DNA of 10,670 bases from contig JALHTV010000244.1 of NCBI GenBank assembly GCA_022866005.1, positions 1-10,670 of the forward strand, in the 5' to 3' direction. Under the pieces are notes generated by a model, which ran no database searches, was not told the DNA's origin, and saw only the letters and a list, made by a program, of their open reading frames with translations. Every line of letters starts with the position of its first letter. The stretch's first letter is position 1. Positions 1-6,209 of this stretch are shown here, piece by piece. Origin of the DNA: Phycisphaerae bacterium (GTDB taxonomy: Bacteria; Planctomycetota; Phycisphaerae; SM23-33). The translations under genes were made by a program, and so were the position numbers.

Positions 1-1857
1 CACGTCCATCATACCGCCCAATGTCGAAGCGGCCGTCGTGCGGATCAGACTGCACCCGTCGGAAGCGACTTCCAGGCCCACCTTGCTGCTGCGGCCAGTG
101 CCAGTGTTGATGGTCAATCCACCCACTTGCACGTACGCGCCCTTGGCGACGGTCAGCACGCCCGTGCTGGAGGCGGCGGAGGCCAGGACGATCGCCCCGC
201 CGGCCCTCAGGGTGCCGCCGGTCAGGCTGGCGGTGCCGCGGGCACCGCTGGCATTGCCTAGGATCAGGCGATTGGCGATCGCCAAACTCCCGGCCGTGAC
301 GGCCAGCTCCGCATTGCTGCTTGCGGTGTTGGCCACGGTCAGCGTGCCGGCCTCCTGGTGTCGATAAGCCACAATCGCCTTGCCGGAGTTGATCTGCACC
401 TGGTCCGTCGGTGCCGGCTGCCAGGGGATGTCCCAATTGGTGATGACCTCGTAGCGCCCCGCGGTGCCGCCGACGTTGGCCCAGACGATCGGCTTGGGTG
501 CGGGGATGGGAGCGAGCCACATCAGGTATTCCTCAAGGTCGGTGTAGCCGTCGGCATCGTCGTCGCCATTGTTGTTGGCGACGCTGGGGTCCAGGCCGCG
601 GGCAATCTCCCAGGTATTCGGCATGCCGTCCTGGTCGGTGTCGGTGGGGACCGTCCCCGACGGGTATGCCGGCCAGCCACCGGCTTGGGCGACGCTGTAG
701 TAGAGAGTCCCCGCCGTACCGTAGCTGAGCACCTGGCTCATGACGTTGGCGTCCACGCTGTCGCGGTTCCAGGGGAAGGCCCCTGCGGAGCTCAATACCG
801 TCGTAAGGGCCGCATTGGCGTCCATGGTGGCGACGGCCGGGAAGCCTGCGCCCATGGGAAACTCGGAGGTCATCTTCGAGGCCTCCAGGACTTGCGTGAA
901 CATGGCCCAGCCGGTGTCGCTGCCGTCGAGAGTGCCGTCCCTATCGGTGTCGATCTTGTTGCCGGACTGGTAGATCTGTAATTCAGTGAAGGTGCCGTTC
1001 TTGCCATTGAAGATATAGTTCTTGGTGCCGCTGGGCCCGCAGATCGCGTAGTTGCCCGTATAGTTCATCTTCACGAGGCCAGTGCCGTCGTCCTCGGTGT
1101 AACCGGCCTGGTCGCCCCAGTTGTAGATGACGTTGTTGCGGAAATCGAGCAGCACCGTCTCGGCGGAGTTGTAGCCGATTCGCGGGTTGCGGCTGTAGTT
1201 GTCGGCATAGAGGTTGTGATACCAGCTGATGTTGGAGTTGATTCCAGGCCTGATCAGCGAGCCGTAGCTGTGGCCGGAGTTGTGCAGCGCCTCAGCCATG
1301 ATGCACCACTGCACGGTGAGGTTCGTAACCGGCTGGCCCTGGTTCACGGACAGCAGCTCGTCCGTGCTCCATGAGGTCGAGCAGTGATCGATGATCGTGT
1401 TGCTGCCGCTGGTGGTGTTTATGGCGTCGGCCGATATGCCGGTGTTGCCCATGCGGCTGTGGATGTGGCGGACGATCAGGTTGCTTGCATTGACCTCGAA
1501 TGTTCGATCCCTCACGAGGATGCCCTGGCCTGGGGCAGTCTGGCCGGCGATGGTGATGTTGGACCGGCTCAGATTCAGGGTGGATGCCAGCAGGATCGTC
1601 CCGCCAACGTCAAAGACGATCGTCCGCGGCGCTCCCGTAGCTGAAGTGATGCCGTACCGCAACGTGCCGGGGGTGCTGGTGTCGGCTAGGCTGGTCACGT
1701 GGTACACGTCGCCGCCGCGCCCCCCGGTGCTGTTGGCGCCATAGCCCTCCGCCCCGGAAAAGGCCGGGATGGCCAAGGCCGGCGACACGCAGGCCGCCAC
1801 AGCCACAATTACCCCCACCAGGACCGGCACGAACGAGCTCTTGGGGTGCTCTGGCAT
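1..1857 (-). CDS. Secreted pectate lyase, polysaccharide lyase family 1, partial (3' end outside window)
   Basis: Likely cleaves pectate or a related polyuronate by beta-elimination outside the cytoplasm. Seen: 619 codons from ATG at 1857, open to the window edge. Residues 1-29 form a signal peptide (K6, hydrophobic 9-24, cleavage after ALA at 27-29). The mature protein opens with AFSGAEGYGA and GGRGGDVYHVT (about 45-55), then RTIVFDVGGTI (78-88) and ITIAGQTAPGQGI (101-113), the usual start of planctomycete and Bacteroidetes family 1 lyases. DHCSTSWSTDE (157-167) supplies likely calcium ligands; HNLYADNYSRNPR (214-226) carries the RNPR motif, where R223 fits the catalytic arginine. Residues 404-444 form an Asp-rich calcium-binding linker (TDTDQDG, then GDDDADGYTDLEEY). 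From about 456 there is a Gly/Ala/Thr-rich beta-strand repeat tail like autotransporter-associated repeats. GAGGG lies 7 bases before ATG. The missing C-terminus probably holds an anchor or sorting signal (inference). Substrate is unproven. Confidence 0.9.
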   Translation of the reverse strand, partial: MPEHPKSSFVPVLVGVIVAVAACVSPALAIPAFSGAEGYGANSTGGRGGDVYHVTSLADTSTPGTLRYGITSATGAPRTIVFDVGGTILLASTLNLSRSNITIAGQTAPGQGILVRDRTFEVNASNLIVRHIHSRMGNTGISADAINTTSGSNTIIDHCSTSWSTDELLSVNQGQPVTNLTVQWCIMAEALHNSGHSYGSLIRPGINSNISWYHNLYADNYSRNPRIGYNSAETVLLDFRNNVIYNWGDQAGYTEDDGTGLVKMNYTGNYAICGPSGTKNYIFNGKNGTFTELQIYQSGNKIDTDRDGTLDGSDTGWAMFTQVLEASKMTSEFPMGAGFPAVATMDANAALTTVLSSAGAFPWNRDSVDANVMSQVLSYGTAGTLYYSVAQAGGWPAYPSGTVPTDTDQDGMPNTWEIARGLDPSVANNNGDDDADGYTDLEEYLMWLAPIPAPKPIVWANVGGTAGRYEVITNWDIPWQPAPTDQVQINSGKAIVAYRHQEAGTLTVANTASSNAELAVTAGSLAIANRLILGNASGARGTASLTGGTLRAGGAIVLASAASSTGVLTVAKGAYVQVGGLTINTGTGRSSKVGLEVASDGCSLIRTTAASTLGGMMDV

Positions 1858-2266
1858 CTCACAACCCTCACTTTTCTCAGTGTTCCTTGTCTTCGGAGTG
1901 TCTCTCTTGGCGATCATTCGTTGCGTGACAACCGCGGACACCATTTCTGTCGAGAGGAAAACCTGGCCGGAACGGCCTGGGTCAAGACCCCGCGAGCGAA
2001 CGGATCTCGCCTTATCCGTAACGAGCACGACTACACCACTCCCTGAACAAACTCAAACCTCACTCTATGATATCAGCCAATCCGCGGATTACCAAGGTCA
2101 AAAGAGGCCTTATTACGATGTCGTTGCGGCCAGGAGCCTGGGGGGAGCCAAGGGGCCTTCGCCCGCCGCGGCCAGGGGGTTGCAGACACCATCGGGCCGG
2201 GATAGAAGAGGCGTCCTCGGGTGGTCGGCCTGGTCGGTCGGCCCGGCCCGTGCGTGAGGATCCCGC
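1858..2266. other. Intergenic region between divergent pectate lyase and HAD genes
   Basis: 409 bases without a convincing gene. The short open frames here lack family resemblance and ribosome sites. On the minus strand it holds the pectate lyase leader (about 200 bases if the promoter at 2067-2095 is right). An imperfect inverted repeat lies near 1962-1981, with GGCCG/CGGCC stem core and a GAA loop. On the plus strand a weak promoter-like pair precedes the HAD gene: TTGCAG at 2180-2185, 17 bases, TAGAAG at 2203-2208; this match is poor. The HAD ribosome site GAGGA is at about 2256-2260. Confidence 0.6.
2067..2095 (-). promoter_or_regulatory. Candidate promoter with a 12-bp palindrome in its spacer, for the pectate lyase gene
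   Basis: On the minus strand TTGGTA (2095-2090; 4 of 6 against TTGACA) is followed after exactly 17 bases by TATCAT (2072-2067; 5 of 6 against TATAAT). AATCCGCGGATT, a perfect 12-base palindrome, occupies 2079-2090, filling most of the spacer and touching the -35 box, where a repressor could block RNA polymerase. Start of transcription would be near 2060, giving a leader of about 200 bases. Sequence-only prediction. Confidence 0.35.
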
Positions 2267-2938
2267 GTGGATGCCTTGGTCCTGGACTTCGATGGGGTGG
2301 TGGTGGACAGCGAGCCGGTCCACCTGGCCTGTTTTCAGCGCGTCCTGGCCGAGGAGGGAATCGTCCTGGCGGCTGACGACTACTACGCCAAGTACCTTGG
2401 CTACGATGACCGGGACTGCTTCCTGGCCGTCGCCCGCGACCAGGGGCGGGCACTGAGACGCCCCCTGGAGGCCCTGATCGCGGCCAAGACCGCCCTGGTC
2501 CAGCAGGCCCTGAGCGAATCCGTCCAGCCGCTGCCGGGGGCGGTGGAGCTGATCCGCTCGGCCAAGGCCGCGGGCGTGCCCGTGGCCGTGTGCAGCGGGG
2601 CCCTGCGGAAGGAGATCGAGTTGGCGTCGGCGGCGGTGGGGGTGCTGGGGTGCTTCACCGCGATCGTCTCGGCCGAGGACGTCTCCGCGGGCAAGCCTGA
2701 CCCGCAGGGCTTCCGCCTGGTTCTGGAGCGGCTGGCGGCAGCCTGCGGGCGGCCGATCCGCCCCCAGCGATGCGTGGCTGTGGAGGATTCGCCTGCCGGC
2801 ATCACTGCGGCCCGGGGGGCAGGGATGAAGGTCCTGGCCGTCACCAACTCCTACCCCCCCCAGCGCCTCCAAGACGCCCAGCGCGTCGTGGCCTCCCTGG
2901 CGGACGTCGACCTGGCCGAGCTGGACGCGCTGCTGTAG
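2267..2938 (+). CDS. HAD-superfamily hydrolase, beta-phosphoglucomutase/phosphatase-like
   Basis: 223 residues, a usual size for subfamily IA HAD enzymes with a helical cap. Cytosolic; such proteins hydrolyse or transfer phosphate through an aspartyl-phosphate intermediate. All four motifs are visible: DFDGVVVDSEP with nucleophile D7 and acid/base D9; S110 in VCSGA; K143 in AGKPDP; and E173-D174 in VEDSPAG. R49 and K74 in the cap fall near the positions of cap residues of beta-phosphoglucomutase, and the LPGAVELIRSAKAAGVPVA stretch (89-107) is typical of that group. The start is GTG at 2267, with GAGGA 6 bases upstream and the first motif only six residues in, as expected. Whether it is a sugar phosphomutase, phosphoglycolate phosphatase or another phosphatase cannot be told from sequence. 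It stands alone, 119 bases before the next gene. Confidence 0.88.
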   Translation: MDALVLDFDGVVVDSEPVHLACFQRVLAEEGIVLAADDYYAKYLGYDDRDCFLAVARDQGRALRRPLEALIAAKTALVQQALSESVQPLPGAVELIRSAKAAGVPVAVCSGALRKEIELASAAVGVLGCFTAIVSAEDVSAGKPDPQGFRLVLERLAAACGRPIRPQRCVAVEDSPAGITAARGAGMKVLAVTNSYPPQRLQDAQRVVASLADVDLAELDALL

Positions 2939-3057
2939 ACCACCCGGCTGCGGGGTTCCTGCCTCAGTGGATTCATGCTCGCCCGCGGCCTGTCCGATAA
3001 GAGAATAGTGAACTCAGCACCACCGCCTGGATGGCGGGGCATGAAGGAGCAGACGGT

Positions 3058-3456
3058 ATGAAGGTGCTCATCGCGGATTCGGACTGGCACTTCTCGCAAC
3101 GGGTCAGCAGGTTTCTGGAGTCCCGCGCTCATCTGGTCGTGCACGAGGGGACTCTGGGCGCTGCCCTGGAACAGGCCCGGCGGTGGCTGCCGGATCTGGT
3201 GATTCTTGCATCCGAGCTGGCCCTCCACGACGGGGTGATGGAGACGTTGTCGTCGCTGGTCCCGCGCCCGGCGGTTCTGCTGACCGAGGGGCTGGACCGC
3301 TTCGACCGGGCCTGGCGGGCCTGGCAGCAAGGCGGCGACGAGCTGCTGCTCAAACCGGTGCTGAGCGGCTACGACCTGCACCAGGCCATCGTGACGGCCC
3401 GTGAGAACGCCGCCGCGGGCGTCCGGGCGCATGCGCCGGCCGCCGTGTCGGCCTGA
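3058..3456 (+). CDS. Stand-alone receiver-like domain protein lacking the phospho-acceptor Asp
   Basis: 132 residues, about one CheY-like receiver domain plus a short Ala-rich tail. The receiver pattern is clear: strand 1 MKVLIADSD with the acidic pair D7/D9; PDLVIL at 45-50 for strand 3; T76 in VLLTEG for strand 4; and K99-P100 in LLLKPV for strand 5. The residue after PDLVIL, normally the phosphorylated aspartate, is A51, so ordinary His-Asp phosphotransfer is unlikely although the acidic pocket, Thr and Lys remain. No DNA-binding or enzymatic output domain is present. ATG at 3058 is chosen because AAGGAG lies 8 bases upstream and the first strand begins at once; an in-frame ATG at 3031 has no such site. 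No histidine kinase is visible nearby. Probably an adaptor or pseudo-receiver working through protein contacts (inference). Confidence 0.8.
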   Translation: MKVLIADSDWHFSQRVSRFLESRAHLVVHEGTLGAALEQARRWLPDLVILASELALHDGVMETLSSLVPRPAVLLTEGLDRFDRAWRAWQQGGDELLLKPVLSGYDLHQAIVTARENAAAGVRAHAPAAVSA

Positions 3457-3607
3457 TCGGTCGCGGCCAGAGGACACCAGGGGCGGTAACAAGGGCCTTG
3501 CGGCAGGGGGCGGGGGCGCGGCAAACTGCTGCCGGTCACCTCCGCGCTGCGAACGCAACCCGCCAGGGTCTGTTCGCCTGGCAATGCGAAGGTCAATAAG
3601 CCCTGCC

Positions 3608-3856
3608 ATGGTTGGCATCATCCTCATCGCCGTCGGCGCCGCCTTGATGCTCCTGGGGGTGGCCATGCTCCTGGCCTGGACGGGGGGCAGGAGCCGATGG
3701 ATCGACCCGGGCGTCTTCGACCGACCCGGCACCACCAAGACCGACCGTCAATACCTGGACCTCTACTTCGTGGGCTTGGTGATCGTCCCGCTGCTGGCGG
3801 GGGCGCTGCTGATCGCCCTGGGCCTGCAACGGATCCTGCAAAACGGGCCCTTCTGA
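3608..3856 (+). CDS. Small two-helix membrane protein of unknown function
   Basis: 82 residues from ATG 3608. Residues 2-25 (VGIILIAVGAALMLLGVAML and on) and about 50-72 (FVGLVIVPLLAGALLIALGL) are strongly hydrophobic and fit two inner-membrane helices, joined by a polar loop of about 25 residues containing RSRWIDPG and RPGTTKTDRQYLD. I do not recognise a family. In-frame alternatives are ATG 3584, eight codons earlier, or farther upstream; 3608 is preferred because the first helix begins there, but neither start has a good ribosome site (GAAGG lies about 16 bases before 3608). It follows the receiver-like gene by 151 bases on the same strand; any functional link is speculative. Confidence 0.6.
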   Translation: MVGIILIAVGAALMLLGVAMLLAWTGGRSRWIDPGVFDRPGTTKTDRQYLDLYFVGLVIVPLLAGALLIALGLQRILQNGPF

Positions 3857-3973
3857 GTCTCGGCCATCTGCGGCCACGCTGTCCTGACTCGCTGCCCAAG
3901 CCCCCTGCCGGTGACCCTGCGCTGGCGAACTGCCCGGCGGCATGACCGGAATGTGCCGGTGGCTTCGAGGCGC

Positions 3974-4002
3974 TTACCTATCCCGGGCATTGGTGTTAGT
4001 AT
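3974..4002 (+). promoter_or_regulatory. Candidate extended -10 promoter for cysS
   Basis: TTACCT (3974-3979), a 17-base spacer, then TAGTAT (3997-4002; 4 of 6 against TATAAT) preceded by TGT, which makes an extended -10 element. The -35 match is weak. Transcription would start near 4009, leaving a leader of about 62 bases before the cysS ATG. It sits in the 214-base gap 3857-4070, which otherwise shows no gene. Confidence 0.35.
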
Positions 4003-4070
4003 GGCTGGTCCGTGCGGGCCGGCGCTGCGGTGTCGCCGGCGGTGAAAGGGCAACGCGCAAGCGACAGACC

Positions 4071-5480
4071 ATGCTTCGGCTGCACAACACGATGACCCGC
4101 AGTGTGGATGAGTTCCGCCCGCTGGTCCCCGGGCAGGTCGGCCTGTATACCTGCGGGCTGACGGTCTACAACTACGCCCACATCGGCAACCTGCGGACCT
4201 ACATCTTCGAGGACGTCCTCAAGCGCGTGCTGATGCTATCGGGCTACAAGGTCCGCCACGTGATGAACATCACGGACGTCGGCCACCTCACCAGCGACGC
4301 CGATGTCGGTGAAGACAAGATGGAGGTCGGTGCGGCCCGCGAGGGCAAGAGCGCTTGGGAGATCGCCGAGTTCTTCCAGCGGGCCTTCGTGCGCGATCTG
4401 CACCGGCTGAACATCCTGGAACCGGACACCTGGTGCCGGGCCACCGACCACATCACCGAGCAGATCGAGCTGGTCCGGCGGCTGGAGGAGAAGGGCTTCA
4501 CGTACGCTATCAAGGGCGACGGGGTGTACTTCGACACCGCCAGGCTGCCCGACTACGGCAAGCTCGTCCGCCTGGACGCCGAGGGCCTGCGGGCCGGGGC
4601 GCGGATCGAGATGGTCGCCGGCAAGAGGAACCCCACGGACTTCGCCCTGTGGAAGTTCTCGCCCCGCGGGTCCAAGCGACAGATGGAGTGGCCCAGCCCC
4701 TGGGGGGTGGGTTTTCCCGGCTGGCACGTCGAGTGCTCCGCGATGGCTGTCAAGCATCTCGGCGAGCGGATGGACATCCACTGCGGCGGCGTGGACCACC
4801 AGGCCGTGCACCACACCAACGAGATCGCCCAGACCGAGTCGGCCTACGGGCATCCGTGGGTGAACTGGTGGATTCACGGGGAATGGCTGGTCCTGCCGAA
4901 AGAGGGCGGCGAGGCGGCCAAGATGTCCAAGAGCGCCGAGAACTTCCTGACCCTGGACCTGCTCATCAAGAAGGGCTACGAACCGCTCGCGTTCCGGTAC
5001 TTCTGCCTCAACGCCCATTACCGCCAGCAACTGGCCTTCACGTGGCAAGCCCTCGACGCCGCCGCCAACGCCTACTCGCATCAGAGGCGGACGGTGCAGG
5101 ACCTGCGTCCCGGCCACCGCCCGGGCGACAAGCCCATCGAGCAGCACATGGCGGTCTTCCGCGCCGCGGCCGAGGACGACCTGAACATGCCCCAGGCCCT
5201 GGCGGCCATGTGGGCGGTGGCGAAGGATGAGCGCGCGCAGGGCGGTGAGGTCTATGCCACGCTGCTGGAGATGGATCGCGTGCTGGGGCTGGGCATCGAG
5301 CAGATGGAAGAGGGAGAACTGGCCATCTCGCGCGCGGAGATTCAAAAGCTGATCGACGACCGCGCTGCTGCACGGCAGGCCGGGCGATTCGCCCACGCGG
5401 ATCAGATTCGTCAGCAATTGGCCGCGATGGGCATCATCCTGGAGGACTCACCGAGCGGCACCACCTGGCGTCGTGCGTAA
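4071..5480 (+). CDS. cysS: Cysteinyl-tRNA synthetase
   Basis: Class I aminoacyl-tRNA synthetase, cytosolic: joins cysteine to tRNA-Cys with ATP. 469 residues, normal for the family. Signature elements are all present: C28 in LYTCGLTVYNYAHIGN, with the HIGH motif as HIGN at 37-40; zinc ligands C28, C222 (GWHVECSAM), H247 and E251 (VHHTNEIAQ), spaced as in the Escherichia coli enzyme (28, 209, 234, 238); and the KMSKS loop at 284-288. The C-terminal part contains a helical DALR-type region and the usual ARxxxxFAxADxIR tail motif (about 436-450). ATG 4071 is chosen because C28 and HIGN then fall at canonical positions; the frame stays open upstream to 3942, but that extension has no family resemblance. 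No strong ribosome site is seen before 4071. A hairpin cluster begins 31 bases after the stop. Confidence 0.97.
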   Translation: MLRLHNTMTRSVDEFRPLVPGQVGLYTCGLTVYNYAHIGNLRTYIFEDVLKRVLMLSGYKVRHVMNITDVGHLTSDADVGEDKMEVGAAREGKSAWEIAEFFQRAFVRDLHRLNILEPDTWCRATDHITEQIELVRRLEEKGFTYAIKGDGVYFDTARLPDYGKLVRLDAEGLRAGARIEMVAGKRNPTDFALWKFSPRGSKRQMEWPSPWGVGFPGWHVECSAMAVKHLGERMDIHCGGVDHQAVHHTNEIAQTESAYGHPWVNWWIHGEWLVLPKEGGEAAKMSKSAENFLTLDLLIKKGYEPLAFRYFCLNAHYRQQLAFTWQALDAAANAYSHQRRTVQDLRPGHRPGDKPIEQHMAVFRAAAEDDLNMPQALAAMWAVAKDERAQGGEVYATLLEMDRVLGLGIEQMEEGELAISRAEIQKLIDDRAAARQAGRFAHADQIRQQLAAMGIILEDSPSGTTWRRA

Positions 5481-5511
5481 CGGGTGCATCGACGTGCTGG
5501 GTGCCGCGCTG

Positions 5512-5606
5512 TGGCATGGGCGTCCCGCCCATGAGTGCCACGGCCGTCCCGGCCGTGGATTACAGGGCCGAGAGGGCCCTGCCACGCACGGGCAAGATGC
5601 CCGTGC
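5512..5606. repeat. Cluster of four perfect short hairpins between cysS and ruvC
   Basis: Four perfect inverted repeats stand in a row in 95 bases. Hairpin 1: CATGGGCG (5515-5522), loop TCC, CGCCCATG (5526-5533), with outer TGGC/GCCA arms at 5512-5515 and 5537-5540. Hairpin 2: CCACGGCCG (5538-5546), loop TCC, CGGCCGTGG (5550-5558). Hairpin 3: CAGGGCC (5563-5569), loop GAGAG, GGCCCTG (5575-5581). Hairpin 4: GCACGGGCA (5586-5594), loop AGA, TGCCCGTGC (5598-5606). From general knowledge, repeats of this style, which translate as GRDAHAT or MGVPPM-like peptides, recur between genes in planctomycetes and relatives; here the minus frame reads HGRDGRGTHGRDAHAT. Probably a dispersed REP-like element; no U-tract follows, so it is not a typical terminator. 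Confidence 0.8.
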
Positions 5607-5629
5607 CACGTGAGGTGCGAACCTGGAAG

Positions 5630-6127
5630 ATGGCGCGAGGCGCGACATTTCGCGTGTTGGGCATTGATCCGGGGCTGAACATCACCGGCTATGCGGTGGT
5701 GGACTTCGGCCGCGACGGCCAGACCATCGTTGAGGCCGGGACGCTGCGGACAACCGCCCGGGCCGACATGGCCGAGCGAATCCAGCAGATCTACGACGAC
5801 CTGCGGGCGGTCCTTTCTGAGACGCAGCCGGACCTGGCCGCCATCGAGCAACTCTACGCCCACTACGCCCACCCCCGCACCGCGATCGTCATGGCCCATG
5901 CCCGCGGGGCGGTCATGCTGGCCTGCCGCCAGGCGTCGGTGAATGTGCAACACCTTGCGGCCACAAGGGTTAAAAAGAGCGTGACCGGCAACGGCCATGC
6001 CTCCAAGCTCCAGGTCGCCCGGGCGATCCAGCAGCTTTGCCACTTGCGCACCCTGCCCAGCCCGCCCGACGTGGCCGATGCCCTGGCGATTGCCCTCTGT
6101 GCCGGACGATCGGGGGGCCGGGCCTAG
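5630..6127 (+). CDS. ruvC: Crossover junction endodeoxyribonuclease RuvC
   Basis: Dimeric, magnesium-dependent nuclease that cuts Holliday junctions symmetrically during homologous recombination, normally with the RuvAB branch-migration motor. 165 residues, close to the family norm. The RNase H-like fold is marked by VLGIDPGLNITGYAVV (9-24); the four catalytic acids are D13, E73 (AAIEQLY), D147 and D150 (PPDVADALAIAL). VKKSVTGNGHASKLQVA (114-130) is the conserved region near the basic DNA-contact surface. ATG 5630 is chosen since the first strand starts seven residues later; the frame runs open upstream to 5501 only because it crosses the hairpin repeats. GAGG lies 14 bases upstream, so the ribosome site is weak; GTG 5615 is a possible alternative. 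No ruvA or ruvB is adjacent, so this ruvC is separated from its partners or they lie outside the window. Confidence 0.96.
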   Translation: MARGATFRVLGIDPGLNITGYAVVDFGRDGQTIVEAGTLRTTARADMAERIQQIYDDLRAVLSETQPDLAAIEQLYAHYAHPRTAIVMAHARGAVMLACRQASVNVQHLAATRVKKSVTGNGHASKLQVARAIQQLCHLRTLPSPPDVADALAIALCAGRSGGRA

Positions 6128-6155
6128 CGGGGGATCGGAAACTTTTTTTGTTTTT
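6107..6155 (+). terminator. Possible weak terminator after ruvC
   Basis: CGATC (6107-6111, still inside ruvC) can pair with GATCG (6133-6137), followed after a few bases by T7 (6143-6149), G and T5 (6151-6155). The stem is only 5 bp with a long GC-rich loop, so termination would be inefficient. The T-tract might equally act as an upstream promoter element for the next gene. Confidence 0.25.
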
Positions 6156-6164
6156 GTGAAATCG

Positions 6165-6182
6165 GTGACACACTGTTGTCAC
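6165..6182. promoter_or_regulatory. Candidate operator: GTGACA-N6-TGTCAC inverted repeat before the WYL gene
   Basis: Perfect 6-base arms, GTGACA (6165-6170) and TGTCAC (6177-6182), separated by CACTGT, end 27 bases before the WYL start codon. The length and position suit a dimeric HTH regulator, and WYL regulators often control their own operons. GATAAT at 6193-6198 resembles a -10 box, but it lies directly against the ribosome site at 6199-6204, so a start there would give a message without that site; the real promoter may be elsewhere. Binding is inferred. Confidence 0.45.
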
Positions 6183-6209
6183 TCGCCCTTTCGATAATGA
6201 GGAGAGCCA

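Noticed and set aside
358..981. 207-residue plus-strand open frame
   Set aside because: Antisense to the pectate lyase gene, which has a signal peptide and catalytic motifs on the other strand.
2060..2872. 270-residue minus-strand open frame
   Set aside because: Antisense to the HAD gene; low-complexity Arg/Gly/Gln-rich sequence with no family resemblance.
3942..4070. N-terminal extension of cysS by 43 codons
   Set aside because: It moves C28 and HIGN away from canonical positions and overlaps the candidate promoter.
4236..5417. 393-residue open frame on the minus strand
   Set aside because: Exactly antisense to cysS, whose motifs are unambiguous; the frame is open because of high GC codon bias.
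5512..5606. CRISPR array
   Set aside because: The repeats are palindromic, of different sequence, and have no regular spacers; no cas genes are present.
5501..5629. N-terminal extension of ruvC by 43 codons (MPRCGMGVPPM...)
   Set aside because: It is a translation of the hairpin repeats; RuvC proteins begin at the first beta strand.
6193..6198. GATAAT as the WYL -10 box
   Set aside because: It abuts the ribosome site, and the TTGTCA upstream is only 11 bases away, so the spacing is wrong.
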